Assembly: GCF_049670895.1 (NCBI RefSeq)
Contig: NZ_CP187170.1
Origin: Pasteurella sp049670895
Lineage (GTDB): Bacteria; Pseudomonadota; Gammaproteobacteria; Enterobacterales; Pasteurellaceae
Length of the DNA stretch: 64,000 nucleotides
Strand: one strand, 5' to 3'
Shown one piece after another: positions 35,185 to 44,033 of this stretch. Within the stretch, counting starts at the first letter, position 1. The number at the start of each line of letters is the position of its first letter. Under the pieces are notes generated by a model. It saw only the letters and a list, made by a program, of their open reading frames with translations. It was not told where the DNA came from and ran no database searches. The position numbers were made by a program, and so were the translations under genes.

Positions 35185-35591
35185 ATGGAAATAACGCGTT
35201 TTAAAATCCTACTTATTGCCTTGATTATATTAGGTAATGGGTATGTGTTTCTTGGTGGACCAGCTAAAAAACAATTTGCCATAGAAGCGGAAACAAGGCG
35301 GATTTATCGCACTTTAACGACAGAAATTATTCATATGGAAGGTGAGTATAAACAATCGGGGGGGCGGATAATGGATGGGTTTATTTTGACTGTTTTTTTC
35401 CTCATTATTCAGATATAGAAAACCGCATTAAGATTTTAGAAAAAATTAAAGAGATGGCATTTGATTCAAAAAATAAAACATCAAAACCGAGTCTTCATCT
35501 TTTTTGTCAAGGAGAAAGTGGTTTTTTGATCGCAGAAAAACCAGAATTTAGAATAGATTATGAGAAAAAGATGACTTATTGTTTGGAGTAG
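35185..35591 (+). pseudogene. Frameshifted small membrane-anchored protein, candidate immunity
   Basis: The start MEITRFKILLIALIILGNGY is one hydrophobic segment. The frame stops at 35418, but a second frame continues naturally (NGWVYFDCFFPHYSDIENRI ... FRIDYEKKMTYCLE) to TAG 35589-35591. The switch falls at a run of seven G (35358-35364), and eight G would restore one protein of about 135 residues. A short toxin-like tail (AAVIVGRIINKAHLK) ends just upstream. Either a simple pseudogene or slippage-controlled. Confidence 0.55.
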
Positions 35592-35643
35592 CAAAGGAAG
35601 GCAATGACAAGTATATTTTCTAATCAGATTTAATTTAAGTATT

Positions 35644-35789
35644 AAAGTGCGGTCAATTTCAGAAAAGTTTTGCTTTGGGGAATTGACCGTTTTTGTATCA
35701 TGGATATGATGTGAGCAATTGATATCCTGTCTGTGTTCACTGGCGTGTGGTTTGATTGAAGCACTCGTCAAAGACGAGCGTTAGGGGGG
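35644..35789 (+). repeat. CDI spacer repeat A, full copy 2
   Basis: Same layout as the copy at 34056. The hairpin is GCACTCGTCAAAGACGAGCG followed by TTAG and seven G. Nine codons of toxin tail (ending NYLKRG) separate it from the next immunity gene. Confidence 0.88.
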
Positions 35790-35819
35790 GCGAATTATCT
35801 TAAAAGAGGTTAAGTAATA

Positions 35820-36326
35820 ATGAAGAAAGATGTGATTGTAGAAAAAACTAGTAAATATATTTCCATTCAAAGCTATTTAATAGGAAGAGTAAGTATGACT
35901 AATATAAATAAATCTCCTGTTTTTTTAGATACAACTACCTGTCTAAAGAAATTAGGTGAAGCTATTTATTTGGAGTTGGAAAATAGCAGAGAGATATCTG
36001 GAAAAGAATTTGAGTATTATTGGAATAATGATGATCTATTTTCTTCTTTTCAGGAAAATTTAAATAAAGATGTTATGAGAATATATGGATATAAAAATTA
36101 TAGACAGATCTGTAAAGATACTCTTTTCTTAAGTGTCAGTATAAATAATAATATTCTATATATAACCCCATCTCATCAAGATGGATTAGGCACATTTGGT
36201 ACTGCTCGAGATCGCTATGGTAAAGCAATTGAATTTACATATCCAATTGATTTATCCGATGAAGAACTAGGGAAAGCGGTGATGGATGCATTTGAATATT
36301 CTACGAGTATTTATAAGAAAAGATAA
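35820..36326 (+). CDS. CdiI-like immunity protein, EC869-type DNase group (orphan)
   Basis: This 168-residue protein is clearly related over its whole length to the products starting at 63019 and 63731. It shares the start KTSKYISIQSYLIGR, the SREISGKEFEYYW motif, FLSVSINNNILYITPSHQDG and the end AFEYSTSIYK. The 63019 gene follows an EC869-type CdiA DNase tip, so this is likely an orphan immunity of the same group with its toxin lost. The ribosome binding site is GAGG about 11 bases upstream, inside the residual toxin tail. Confidence 0.72.
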   Translation: MKKDVIVEKTSKYISIQSYLIGRVSMTNINKSPVFLDTTTCLKKLGEAIYLELENSREISGKEFEYYWNNDDLFSSFQENLNKDVMRIYGYKNYRQICKDTLFLSVSINNNILYITPSHQDGLGTFGTARDRYGKAIEFTYPIDLSDEELGKAVMDAFEYSTSIYKKR

Positions 36327-36495
36327 GAAATTGGATATCATTCTAATGATACTCTTTTACACATTAGTGTAATTTGTGGAGTGTCTAGGCTTTCAAGTCG
36401 CAAAAATATCACACAGCACAAACATAAATGCATTATTCAACCAGAAAAAACAATTTTTGAATGAGATAAAAGTGGACAATCAATAAGGAGGATAT

Positions 36496-36906
36496 ATGAA
36501 AAAATACAGCATAATCAGTTTGTTATGTATAACCAGTATATTATTACTAGGCTGTTCTTTTGGTAAGGGATTCCAACCTCCTGCCCGCTATTTTAAATGG
36601 CGGGCACCAGATTATCCTCATTTGAAGAAATACCCCGAAGAAGAGCGATTTTATCAATGGGTGGTTCATCGTGATAAAGAAATGCGAGCTTGTGGGATGG
36701 ATCCCTTTGTGGGGGAGTCAGGTAATCCAAAAGTCAACCTTTGTTTAGAGAGAAAAGGCTGGTATTTGAAGGATGGTCCTTACTGTGAAAATGAATTGGA
36801 ATGGGATAAACCGCTTTGTGTGGAATGGCGTAAAAAACACAGCAAACCCGATGCCAAACCTTGGTCCCCTGAGATGGCGCTCGTGTCCTCACGAGTGCCA
36901 GCTTGA
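36496..36906 (+). CDS. Lipoprotein, candidate immunity
   Basis: This 136-residue protein has a lipoprotein signal (LLLGC, Cys20) and a periplasmic domain with paired cysteines (ACGMDPF, NLCLERKGWYL, YCENELEWDKPLC). AAGGAGG lies 7 bases upstream. The last ten codons and the stop are supplied by hairpin repeat B, so the native C-terminus has been replaced. The CXXXKG-Y and WDKP-C pattern recurs in the product at 37456. Lipoprotein immunity would fit a toxin acting at the membrane; that is inference. Confidence 0.6.
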   Translation: MKKYSIISLLCITSILLLGCSFGKGFQPPARYFKWRAPDYPHLKKYPEEERFYQWVVHRDKEMRACGMDPFVGESGNPKVNLCLERKGWYLKDGPYCENELEWDKPLCVEWRKKHSKPDAKPWSPEMALVSSRVPA

Positions 36907-36907
36907 G
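36869..36907 (+). repeat. Hairpin repeat B, copy 2
   Basis: GGCGCTCGTGTCCTCACGAG plus TGCC forms a perfect stem; CAGCTTGAG follows. The TGA in that flank is the stop codon of the lipoprotein gene. Confidence 0.8.
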
Positions 36908-36965
36908 GTAAATATGAAATTTTATTTTAATGGTATAATTAAATTAATAATAGAAAGAGCAAAGC

Positions 36966-37178
36966 ATGATGGATTATCTAAAAATAAGTAAAATGAAAGA
37001 TCAGGATGATTTTTCGTTATTCGGGATGGATTATTTAGAAAATGACACTGATAGTCAGTTTTTTATAGATTTAAATGAACTAGAAGTATTGTTGGAAAGA
37101 ACATTTATAGTTCAGCTTACTAGAGTATTTGATGTTAGCTTTAGAAATGCGGTCAATTTCAAAAACGTTTTGCTTTGA
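36966..37178 (+). pseudogene. 5' half of a split small gene
   Basis: About 46 native codons (MMDYLKISKMKDQDDFSLFG ... IDLNELEVLLERT) run into sequence shared with 44262-44300 and then into spacer repeat A. The segment LNELEVLLER is repeated at 44034 as LNELEVLLKR, where the rest of the gene follows. Together the two pieces would make one protein of about 100 residues. The position fits an immunity gene broken by recombination. Confidence 0.6.
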
Positions 37179-37288
37179 GGAATTGACCGTTTTTGTATCA
37201 TGGATATGATGTGAGCAATTGATATACTGTTTGTATTCATGGCGTATGGTTTGATTGAAGCACTCGTCAAAGACGAGTGCTAGCGGGG
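37144..37288 (+). repeat. CDI spacer repeat A, full copy 3
   Basis: Full layout, but the uptake signal is degraded (AAATGCGGT). Hairpin GCACTCGTCAAAGACGAGTG, CTAGCGGGG at the end. A toxin tail begins directly after. Confidence 0.87.
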
Positions 37289-37454
37289 TTGGTATGATAA
37301 ACAAGGTAATACCTTACAAAATAAGAATGTAGCTCAGCGTATTGGTTCTACAGCCACAACAGTAATTGCAATTCCAGTTGCTGCTCCATTTGCGGTTAGT
37401 GATGCTATATCATCTGATTTTATGGAAGTACTTTTTAAGTTAGGGGGAAATTAA
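37284..37454 (+). pseudogene. Toxin tail fragment 2, hydrophobic
   Basis: In frame after the repeat's TAG: WYDKQGNTLQNKNVAQRIGS, then TATTVIAIPVAAPFAVSDAI and a stop at 37452-37454. The roughly 20-residue apolar stretch could insert in a membrane, as in pore-forming or ionophore CDI toxins. No start codon. The next gene, one base on, is a lipoprotein, a fitting immunity type. Confidence 0.6.
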
Positions 37455-37455
37455 A

Positions 37456-37809
37456 ATGAAAAAACTTTATTTGACTCTCTTATTAACACTAAGCGGATGT
37501 TTTTATCATGATGGATGTATCTATACTCCTCAGATGGTAAATTGTTTTGTTGATAAAGGAGATATATTCCCTTCAATATCTCGGTATCAAAAGCCTTATA
37601 GTCTAGGAAAAACCAATTCAGAACAGCGTTGGAAGGATGTTATGTTTTGTGGAGGTAAATATGGTGATTATAAATTAGAGAATATAAAAACAGTGGAACA
37701 ATCGGATAAATTACATCATTGTATGACCCAAAAAGGGTATATCCATTTAACTCCCGCAGAATGTGGATACCAAAATCCTAAATGGGATAAGGGTGTTTGT
37801 AATTTATAA
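37456..37809 (+). CDS. Lipoprotein, putative immunity for toxin tail 2
   Basis: This 117-residue protein has lipobox LLTLSGC (Cys16) and a Cys-rich periplasmic part (YHDGCIYTPQMVNCFVDKGD, HHCMTQKGYIHLTPAECGY, WDKGVCNL). It resembles the lipoprotein at 36496 in its KG-Y-L...CG...WDK-C ending. It starts one base after the hydrophobic toxin tail with GGGGG about 6 bases upstream. Outer or inner membrane anchoring cannot be settled, though the residue after Cys is not Asp. Confidence 0.62.
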   Translation: MKKLYLTLLLTLSGCFYHDGCIYTPQMVNCFVDKGDIFPSISRYQKPYSLGKTNSEQRWKDVMFCGGKYGDYKLENIKTVEQSDKLHHCMTQKGYIHLTPAECGYQNPKWDKGVCNL

Positions 37810-37815
37810 GTGTTT

Positions 37816-38080
37816 TGGATTTTACTTTACAAACTTTTCTGAAAAAAGTTACCGCTGGTATGTTTTTAATGAAAGCCCAGGTGGTGCTTGTTGGATGTGT
37901 TATTCGCATAGTCGTTATTATGCGGAAGTACCGGATGCAAAAAAAGAAAGGGAAGAAAGAGAGAAATTTATACAAATTTGGGGAATACCAAATTCAAATA
38001 AGCACAATCCATCTTCACCTAAATTAGTTAAGCCAATAAATAGTAAAGAACCAGGGAAACATGATGAAAATCCATTTTAA
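37816..38080 (+). pseudogene. Toxin tail fragment 3 (probable)
   Basis: An open frame without a convincing start reads FTNFSEKSYRWYVFNESPGG, then ACWMCYSHSRYYAEVPDAKK and a polar end (KPINSKEPGKHDENPF, stop 38080). It overlaps the next lipoprotein start by 20 bases, as toxin-immunity pairs often do. Composition looks like a genuine protein, but I recognise no family. It may instead be part of a third lipoprotein gene. Confidence 0.45.
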
Positions 38081-38330
38081 ACTAATTTATATCAGTATAT
38101 TTTTATTATCCGGTTGCTATCCTTGTAAATTCTTGGATTGGAATTGTAATCAAAGTATCTCGGATACAAAAAGGTATAAAGCCTCTCTTTTGTGTGAAAA
38201 AGAGCAACAAGAAGTGGCAAAAAAAATATTAAAGGAAAAATATACAGCAGATATAGATATTTACATTATAGATAAGTGTATTATTTCTAATGGGAAGTAT
38301 AAATTTATTTCAGATTCTAAATTTAAATAA
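38061..38330 (+). CDS. Small lipoprotein, candidate immunity
   Basis: This 89-residue protein has a lipobox at FLLSGC, then YPCKFLDWNCN and a lysine-rich soluble part. ATG at 38061 or 38064; GGGAAAC lies just upstream. It is the third lipoprotein gene in this stretch, which suggests that toxins with membrane targets were stored here. No family recognised. Confidence 0.55.
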   Translation: MMKIHFKLIYISIFLLSGCYPCKFLDWNCNQSISDTKRYKASLLCEKEQQEVAKKILKEKYTADIDIYIIDKCIISNGKYKFISDSKFK

Positions 38331-38369
38331 TAAATAGCTTTTTCATTATGGATAAATAAGAAAAGAAAG

Positions 38370-38708
38370 TACACCACCTTAGGCAATGTGATTGTAGATA
38401 AGGTGATTAAGGAATACCCAAATGGGGTTTATGAAGCGAGGGTGTTGATCCCTAACCCGAAAGCCCAAACCGATCCTACCGCACCCAAATTTTTGGAGAA
38501 AAAGGGAAATGAAGGTGTATCCACAATGTTTCCAAGAACATGGACAGAGGATAGATTGAAAGTTGAATTGGAATATGCATTTAAAAATAGAAGTAAAGTT
38601 GAAGGATTCGAGGATAAGTGGAAGGGGACAACAAAATCAGGCGTTGAAGTGATATGGCATTTTGATAAAAGTGGTAATATTTCGACAGTTTATCCAGTAA
38701 TAAATTGA
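38370..38708 (+). pseudogene. EndoU nuclease tail fragment E1
   Basis: Reads TTLGNVIVDKVIKEYPNGVY ... STMFPRTWTEDRL ... WKGTTKSGVEVIWHF ... STVYP, matching the second half of the bacterial EndoU RNase toxin domain (FP-W, W-G-S/T-SG, YP). The first half, including the first catalytic His, is missing, and the residue at the second His position is Tyr here. No native start; a GTG at 38388 is internal. An EndoU immunity gene follows after 13 bases. Confidence 0.75.
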
Positions 38709-38721
38709 TGGAGATAATAAA

Positions 38722-39216
38722 ATGAAAGTTCTTTTTAGTTATGGCACATATAATAATCGTCCATATAAAGCTTGCTGCGTTTATGAAAGTGATAATCGGG
38801 AAAATGATGGGGTGATTACTGATTATCTTGGTTCGTTAGACTGGTTAAGCTGGATGAGTGAAGTATTAGAGAAGCTTCGAGATCCAACGATTACTTGGGA
38901 TTGGATTGATTCACAGGCATTTGAAGCCTTGATAGACCATGATCAAATAAAAGTGGGCTTCTATCTGTTAGATGGCTTGGAGGAAGAGGATATCCCTGAT
39001 GATGTTGACGAAAGAGATACGGATGCTCGTGTAATCCCTCGTAAAGAATTTGCCTATTTACTGGAAAAATGGATCGCTTTTTACCAAAGACCTATTACTG
39101 ATATGAATTACCAAGAAATTATTGACACCGAGGAGGCTTATGATAAGCGTGATTGTAGCTTGTCTTTTGTCGCCAAGCGCCTGTTAGGGGTTATCAAAAG
39201 CGTTAAGTTTTGGTGA
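38722..39216 (+). CDS. EndoU-associated immunity protein, copy 1
   Basis: This 164-residue acidic protein begins MKVLFSYGTYNNRPYKACCV. It shares VYESDNRENDGVITDYL, the acidic GLEEEDIPDDVDERDTDAR and RKEFAYLLEKW with the products at 39987, 44727, 45682 and 58155. Each follows an EndoU tail, so it is read as its immunity. The last 23 residues (from DKRDCSLSFVAKRLLG) replace the AYL stop of other copies and look like a fusion to the tail of a downstream immunity gene. Confidence 0.72.
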   Translation: MKVLFSYGTYNNRPYKACCVYESDNRENDGVITDYLGSLDWLSWMSEVLEKLRDPTITWDWIDSQAFEALIDHDQIKVGFYLLDGLEEEDIPDDVDERDTDARVIPRKEFAYLLEKWIAFYQRPITDMNYQEIIDTEEAYDKRDCSLSFVAKRLLGVIKSVKFW

Positions 39217-39240
39217 AGCATAAATATCAAACAGCCTACC

Positions 39241-39298
39241 AATAAAGTGCGGTCAATTTTGAAAAAGTTTTGCTTTGAGAAATTGACTGTTTTTTTGT
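39241..39298 (+). repeat. CDI spacer repeat A, stem only
   Basis: Uptake-signal terminator stem (AAAGTGCGGTCAATTTTG and AAATTGACTG with T run) without the downstream 100 bp and hairpin. It serves as the terminator of the preceding pair. Confidence 0.8.
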
Positions 39299-39342
39299 TA
39301 AAGCGGTTGTTAAGGACAAAATGAAAAGGAAGAAATTAAAAA

Positions 39343-39657
39343 ATGTATGTATATGATATACCGAATTGCAATGAGTTTATTTCAATGTATGGTTGTGATT
39401 GTGAAATTGAAGAGTTTATTCAAACTTGTGTTTTTCATCATAAAGATAAAACTATGAAGTTAAATTTAAGCTTTGATAGAACCATAAATTCTTTGCGTAT
39501 TATTATTTATCATGAAGGTAAGATATGTTTTGACTTATATAAAGAGAATTTAAAAAGTATTTTATTAGATGAGAATGGTAATTTCATGTCATTTTTTTTA
39601 GAATGCATGCAAATTGAGTTGTCAATTTTTCCAGAATTTTCTGTTTTTATTAGATGA
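39343..39657 (+). CDS. Unknown small protein, candidate immunity
   Basis: This 104-residue acidic protein begins MYVYDIPNCNEFISMYGCDC, with SLRIIIYHEGKICFDLYKEN in the middle. It has no signal or membrane segment and is strongly AT-rich. It stands alone between a terminator stem and a degraded EndoU piece. No toxin tail is evident upstream. Weak AAGGAAG site 14 bases before the ATG. Family not recognised. Confidence 0.5.
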   Translation: MYVYDIPNCNEFISMYGCDCEIEEFIQTCVFHHKDKTMKLNLSFDRTINSLRIIIYHEGKICFDLYKENLKSILLDENGNFMSFFLECMQIELSIFPEFSVFIR

Positions 39658-39769
39658 TGTTTAAAATAAATTTGTCTTAGAGTTTGAAGAGAGTGAAGCT
39701 TATAAAACAAGGATTGTAATTATTAATAATGATAAGAAAATATGGCAGGTATTGCACCATCTGGTGTAA

Positions 39770-39971
39770 AAATTTAAGGATTCTTAGAACCTAAAGTGAT
39801 AATGTATCCTGATATGGAAATAGGCTGAAAGTGGCGTTGAAGTATGCGTTTAAACATAGCATTCAATCTAAATAAAAAGATAGTTGGAGTGGTGTAACTG
39901 AATCGGGTGTTAAGGTAAAATGGTATATACAAAATGGAAACGTTAAGACTATCGATCCAGCTATAAATTAA
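39770..39971 (+). pseudogene. EndoU tail fragment E2, decayed
   Basis: Pieces in two frames match the EndoU tails: FLEPKVIMYPDMEIG, then RLKVALKYAFKHSIQSK, an in-frame TAA, then DSWSGVTESGVKVKWY and TIDPAIN. Stops and shifts rule out a product. The following immunity gene remains intact. Confidence 0.7.
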
Positions 39972-39986
39972 ATAATGGAGGAATTA

Positions 39987-40496
39987 ATGAAACTTATTTT
40001 TTCATATACTCACGATCCATTTGATAATAATGATGTATTTCCTATTTGTATACCATATCGAATGAGTGAAGATAGAGAATGCGATGAATATATATGTATA
40101 TATGTAAGTTATTTTTGCTCTAGATATTATTCACAGTATACAAAGAATTATATGTTAGAAGATTTATATAATGACTCAATCACGAATTGTTATATTGGTG
40201 TAGATGCCATAGATGCATTGATAGACTATGATAATGTCAAAATTGGATATTGGCTCTATGAAGATGGGTGTGAGCCAGAAGATTATGATCCTGAAGAGAC
40301 AACCTATGTTGTGATTAGTCGAAAAGAACTTATCTATTTATTAGAAAAATGGGATGAATTTCTCGCTAAACCCATAATCGACCCTCATTACCAAGAAATT
40401 ATTGACACCGAGGAGGCTTATGATAAGCGTGATTGTGGCTTGTCTTTTGTCGCCAAACACCTGTTCGGGGTTATCAAAAGCGTTAAGTTTTGGTGA
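39987..40496 (+). CDS. EndoU-associated immunity protein, copy 2 (divergent)
   Basis: I chose ATG 39987 (169 residues) because GGAGG lies 8 bases before it and the product then starts MKLIFSYTHDPFDNNDVFPI like its relatives; ATG 39975 precedes the ribosome site. It differs strongly from copy 1 in the first 100 residues but shares PIIDPHYQEIIDTEEAYDKR and the fused LSFVAKHLFGVIKSVKFW end with it. Its toxin is the decayed E2, so this is an orphan immunity. Confidence 0.7.
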   Translation: MKLIFSYTHDPFDNNDVFPICIPYRMSEDRECDEYICIYVSYFCSRYYSQYTKNYMLEDLYNDSITNCYIGVDAIDALIDYDNVKIGYWLYEDGCEPEDYDPEETTYVVISRKELIYLLEKWDEFLAKPIIDPHYQEIIDTEEAYDKRDCGLSFVAKHLFGVIKSVKFW

Positions 40497-40560
40497 AGCA
40501 TACATATCACACAGCGTAAAAATAAAGTGCGGTGAATTTTGAGAGGGGTTTACATGACAA

Positions 40561-40594
40561 AAAGGCGACTGGGGATAATCCAATCGTCGCCTTT
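40561..40594 (-). terminator. Terminator of yhbY
   Basis: AAAGGCGAC (40561-40569) pairs with GTCGCCTTT (40586-40594), with further pairing inside. On the minus strand a T run follows. It lies 16 bp past the yhbY stop. Confidence 0.85.
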
Positions 40595-40609
40595 ATGGTA
40601 TTGGGGGAA

Positions 40610-40912
40610 TTATTTACGTGGTAATTGGATTTGAGGATCTTTGCTCGCACGGTATAACACTAACACGTGACCAATGGTCTGTACGGCACTTGATTGGGTT
40701 TCACGCACAATCGCTTCAATAATTAACTGCTTCACTTCACGGTCGGCACCTGCAATTTTCACTTTGATCAATTCATGATGCTCAAGTGCGTTATCAATCT
40801 CGGCAAGCACCCCTTCGGTTAAGCCATTGTTCCCTATCATTACCACGGGATTTAAATGGTGAGCAATGCCTTTTAAAAATTGTTTTTGTTTGGTAGATAA
40901 TGTAATCGACAT
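40610..40912 (-). CDS. yhbY: Ribosome assembly RNA-binding protein YhbY
   Basis: This 100-residue single-domain CRM protein binds pre-50S ribosomal particles. The signature HHLNPVVMIGNNGLTEGVLAEI, written here in part as VVMIGNNGLTE, is clear, and it ends VLYRASKDPQIQLPRK. Length equals E. coli YhbY. It is a core gene standing inside the CDI region: the plus-strand array ends at 40496 and resumes after cutC. Confidence 0.95.
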   Translation of the reverse strand: MSITLSTKQKQFLKGIAHHLNPVVMIGNNGLTEGVLAEIDNALEHHELIKVKIAGADREVKQLIIEAIVRETQSSAVQTIGHVLVLYRASKDPQIQLPRK

Positions 40913-41100
40913 AATTTATCCTAGTAAAAAGTGCGGTCTATTTCTGAAAAATTTTGCAAAACCGACCGCATACAACTGAATTGGACAATTCTAACCGTAA
41001 ATGAGGTTTAGAGAAAGTGATTTGACAAAACAAATGAGATTTGTACTAAACAGGTCGTCATTTCCTTCATTTCGTCTCTTTTTTATTGCTTTTCCTCATA

Positions 41101-41646
41101 TTATTGCGTCATGTTTTTCGCTATATTCAAGAATCCTTGTGAGCTGGTATAAATTTCGCTTTTATTTTGTGTGGCAAGAATCATATCCGAGACTTCACGG
41201 AAGGCTCCTTTTCCTCCACCAAGCTGTAAGACGTAATCGGCTTTTTCTTTGACATATTGTGGGGCATCCGCAACGGCGAAAGAAGCCCCACATACAGCAA
41301 ATGCTGGAAGGTCAACACTGTCGTCACCAATGTAGGCGGTTTCTTCGGCACTGACTTGTGCTTGTTGTATGAGTTGGTAGCAGGCACTTTCCTTTTCCAA
41401 TTTACCGAGAATAAAATGAGGAATTTTTAAATCCGCAATGCGTTTACGCAAAATAGGGGAGTCTCTACCTGAGAGCACTGCCACTTGAATGCCTGATTCC
41501 ATGAGCATTCGGATGCCTAATCCATCTCGTACATGAAAGCTTTTAATGGCTTCACCGTTGGCGTCATAATGGAGCTGGCCATCGGTCAGTACCCCGTCAA
41601 TATCGGTAATCACTAATTTAATTTTTTGTAATTTTTTTGTCATCAT
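41101..41646 (-). CDS. kdsC: 3-deoxy-D-manno-octulosonate 8-phosphate phosphatase
   Basis: This 181-residue HAD-family phosphatase dephosphorylates KDO-8-phosphate in lipopolysaccharide core synthesis. HAD motifs are VITDIDGVLTDG (nucleophile Asp), VLSGRDS, and IGDDSVDLP. The ATG overlaps the kdsD stop by one base. Two consecutive ATG codons make the start ambiguous by one residue. It is C1-type with no cap domain, as expected for tetrameric KdsC. Confidence 0.95.
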   Translation of the reverse strand: MMTKKLQKIKLVITDIDGVLTDGQLHYDANGEAIKSFHVRDGLGIRMLMESGIQVAVLSGRDSPILRKRIADLKIPHFILGKLEKESACYQLIQQAQVSAEETAYIGDDSVDLPAFAVCGASFAVADAPQYVKEKADYVLQLGGGKGAFREVSDMILATQNKSEIYTSSQGFLNIAKNMTQ

Positions 41647-42581
41647 TAGCTTGAAAACTCCACTAAACCGACCACTTTTTGTTTATCATCCACCACAACA
41701 AGGGAGTGGATTTTTGTCGCTTTCATAAATGCCTCAGCTTCGGATAAAAATGCATCTGCATGAATGGTTTTCGGGTTTCGGGTCATTAAATCTTGTGCGG
41801 TTTTTTCAAGGGTTGCGGCACCATTTGCACTTAACGCTCGACGAATATCGCCATCGGTAATAATGCCTTTTAATTGGTTTTCTTCCATCACGAGGGCGAC
41901 CCCCATTCTGCCTTCATTCATAATGGTGAGGCAATCTGTGAATGAGGTGGTTAATGTGGTAATAGGCAATCTTGTTTGCATTTGATCTTTGACACGGCAA
42001 AGTAGTCGGCGACCAAGACTACCACCTGGGTGGAAGCGTGCGAAGTCGGCAGGTTGGAAATTACGGGCTTTAATCAGAGATACGGCAAGGGCATCGCCTA
42101 ATGCCATGGTCACCAGAACAGAGGTGGTGGGGGCGAGATTATTAGGGCAAACTTCACGTTCGACACTGATATCTAATGCATAATCGGCATGTTTTGCGAG
42201 GGTTGAGTTGAGGTTGCCTGTCAGAGCAATAATTTTATTGCCAAAATTTTTTAAGCTAGGAATGAGTTTATTCACATCGTCGGTTTCCCCACTATATGAA
42301 ATCAGCATAACAATATCAATCGGTTTGAGCATGCCTAAATCGCCATGAAAGGCTTCTGTCGGGTGTAAAAAGAAACTTGGTGTTCCTGTCGAGGCAAAGG
42401 TGGCAACCATCTTTTTCCCGACTAAACCTGATTTTCCAATTCCCCCAATCACTAATCGACCTTGACATTGTAAAATGAGATCCACAATATCATTGAATTG
42501 TTGGTCAAGGTGTTGGCTTAAACGTACAATGGCTTTTTCTTCAACGGCTAAGGTTTCACGAGCGATCTGTAAATAATTCAT
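41646..42581 (-). CDS. kdsD: D-arabinose 5-phosphate isomerase
   Basis: This 311-residue enzyme converts ribulose 5-phosphate to arabinose 5-phosphate, the first step towards KDO. The N-terminal SIS domain (VIGGIGKSGLVGKKMVATFA, HPTEAFHGDLGM) is followed by two CBS domains (about residues 195-311). It is co-transcribed with kdsC, the next-but-one step of the same pathway; their coding regions overlap. Confidence 0.95.
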   Translation of the reverse strand: MNYLQIARETLAVEEKAIVRLSQHLDQQFNDIVDLILQCQGRLVIGGIGKSGLVGKKMVATFASTGTPSFFLHPTEAFHGDLGMLKPIDIVMLISYSGETDDVNKLIPSLKNFGNKIIALTGNLNSTLAKHADYALDISVEREVCPNNLAPTTSVLVTMALGDALAVSLIKARNFQPADFARFHPGGSLGRRLLCRVKDQMQTRLPITTLTTSFTDCLTIMNEGRMGVALVMEENQLKGIITDGDIRRALSANGAATLEKTAQDLMTRNPKTIHADAFLSEAEAFMKATKIHSLVVVDDKQKVVGLVEFSS

Positions 42582-42773
42582 TTCTGAGTCCTTTATCCAT
42601 ATAAAAATTGGGCTGATTATAACATAAGATTTTTCGTCATTTGGTTTTTTTCCTGCTGAATTTATGCCTGATGTTATTCGTTATAAAGGAAAGGGGGAAA
42701 AGTGCGGTCTGTTTGAGAAAAAGATTAAATAAGCCTGTCTTTTTATTTGGAATTCCGTTATACTTCGCCCCTT

Positions 42774-43146
<373 letters not shown>

Positions 43147-43158
43147 ATTTTCTTTTTT

Positions 43159-43902
43159 TTACTTTTCTCGATAATCATCCAAGATCTGACGCACATGTTG
43201 GATTTTTTCAAAATCTGTCCGCCAAATTTTTTGATCTTCTTCACGGCAATTGCCCATGATAGCGTTTGTAAGCAAAGGCATTGTGCTTAAACGATACCCT
43301 TTGCCTGAAAGATGCACTTCATTCACTCCAGTATCGTCAATTAAGGTTTGGAGATTTTCGGCACAGATGCCAGCACCCGCCATAATTTGAATACGTTGTT
43401 TAGCCTGTTCTACGAATCGTTTTAAGGGGATTTTTCCTTCAAGTGCCGTGCGATGTTGTCCTGAAGTTAAAACCCTGTCACAACCAAGCTCAATCAGCTG
43501 TTCTAGGCTTTTAAACGGGTCTTTACATAAATCAAATGCACGATGAAAAGTCACATCAAGCCCTTCTGCTGCTTGTATTAATAACTGGCTCGTTTGGCAA
43601 TCAATTTCAGCATTTGAGGTTAAAGCACCAATGACCACCCCTTGTGCCCCTAATTGTTTGGCGATCTGAATATCTTTGACCATCATGTCAATTTCTAAGG
43701 TATTAAAAAGGAAATCCCCCGCACGAGGACGAATCATGACATAACAAGGAATATTGACCAAATCGACCGCACTTTCAATCAAACCGTAACTGGGTGTTAC
43801 ACCACCTACCGAGAGACAAGCACAGAGTTCCAGCCGATCAGCTCCAGCTTGTTCTGCAATCATGGCGGATTCAATGTTATCAATACAGACTTCTAGTTTC
43901 AT
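43159..43902 (-). CDS. cutC: Copper homeostasis protein CutC
   Basis: This 247-residue TIM-barrel protein begins MKLEVCIDNIESAMIAEQAG and carries ADRLELCACLSVGGVTPSYG, HRAFDLCKDP and the HLSGKGYR segment, all typical of CutC. Its role in copper tolerance is poorly defined. It converges on rnpB, its stop lying in the rnpB terminator T run. It is the last core gene before the CDI array resumes. Confidence 0.93.
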   Translation of the reverse strand: MKLEVCIDNIESAMIAEQAGADRLELCACLSVGGVTPSYGLIESAVDLVNIPCYVMIRPRAGDFLFNTLEIDMMVKDIQIAKQLGAQGVVIGALTSNAEIDCQTSQLLIQAAEGLDVTFHRAFDLCKDPFKSLEQLIELGCDRVLTSGQHRTALEGKIPLKRFVEQAKQRIQIMAGAGICAENLQTLIDDTGVNEVHLSGKGYRLSTMPLLTNAIMGNCREEDQKIWRTDFEKIQHVRQILDDYREK

Positions 43903-44033
43903 TTCTGCCTCATATAAAAAGTGACAAGATGGCTTGCGTTGTTATGTTTTCCAACTGTTTTCCAAGTGTCATGTTAAATAAGCTGAGCTATTAGATCAAA
44001 CCTCATACCTGTTGTCTAGCCATTTGTTTACCC

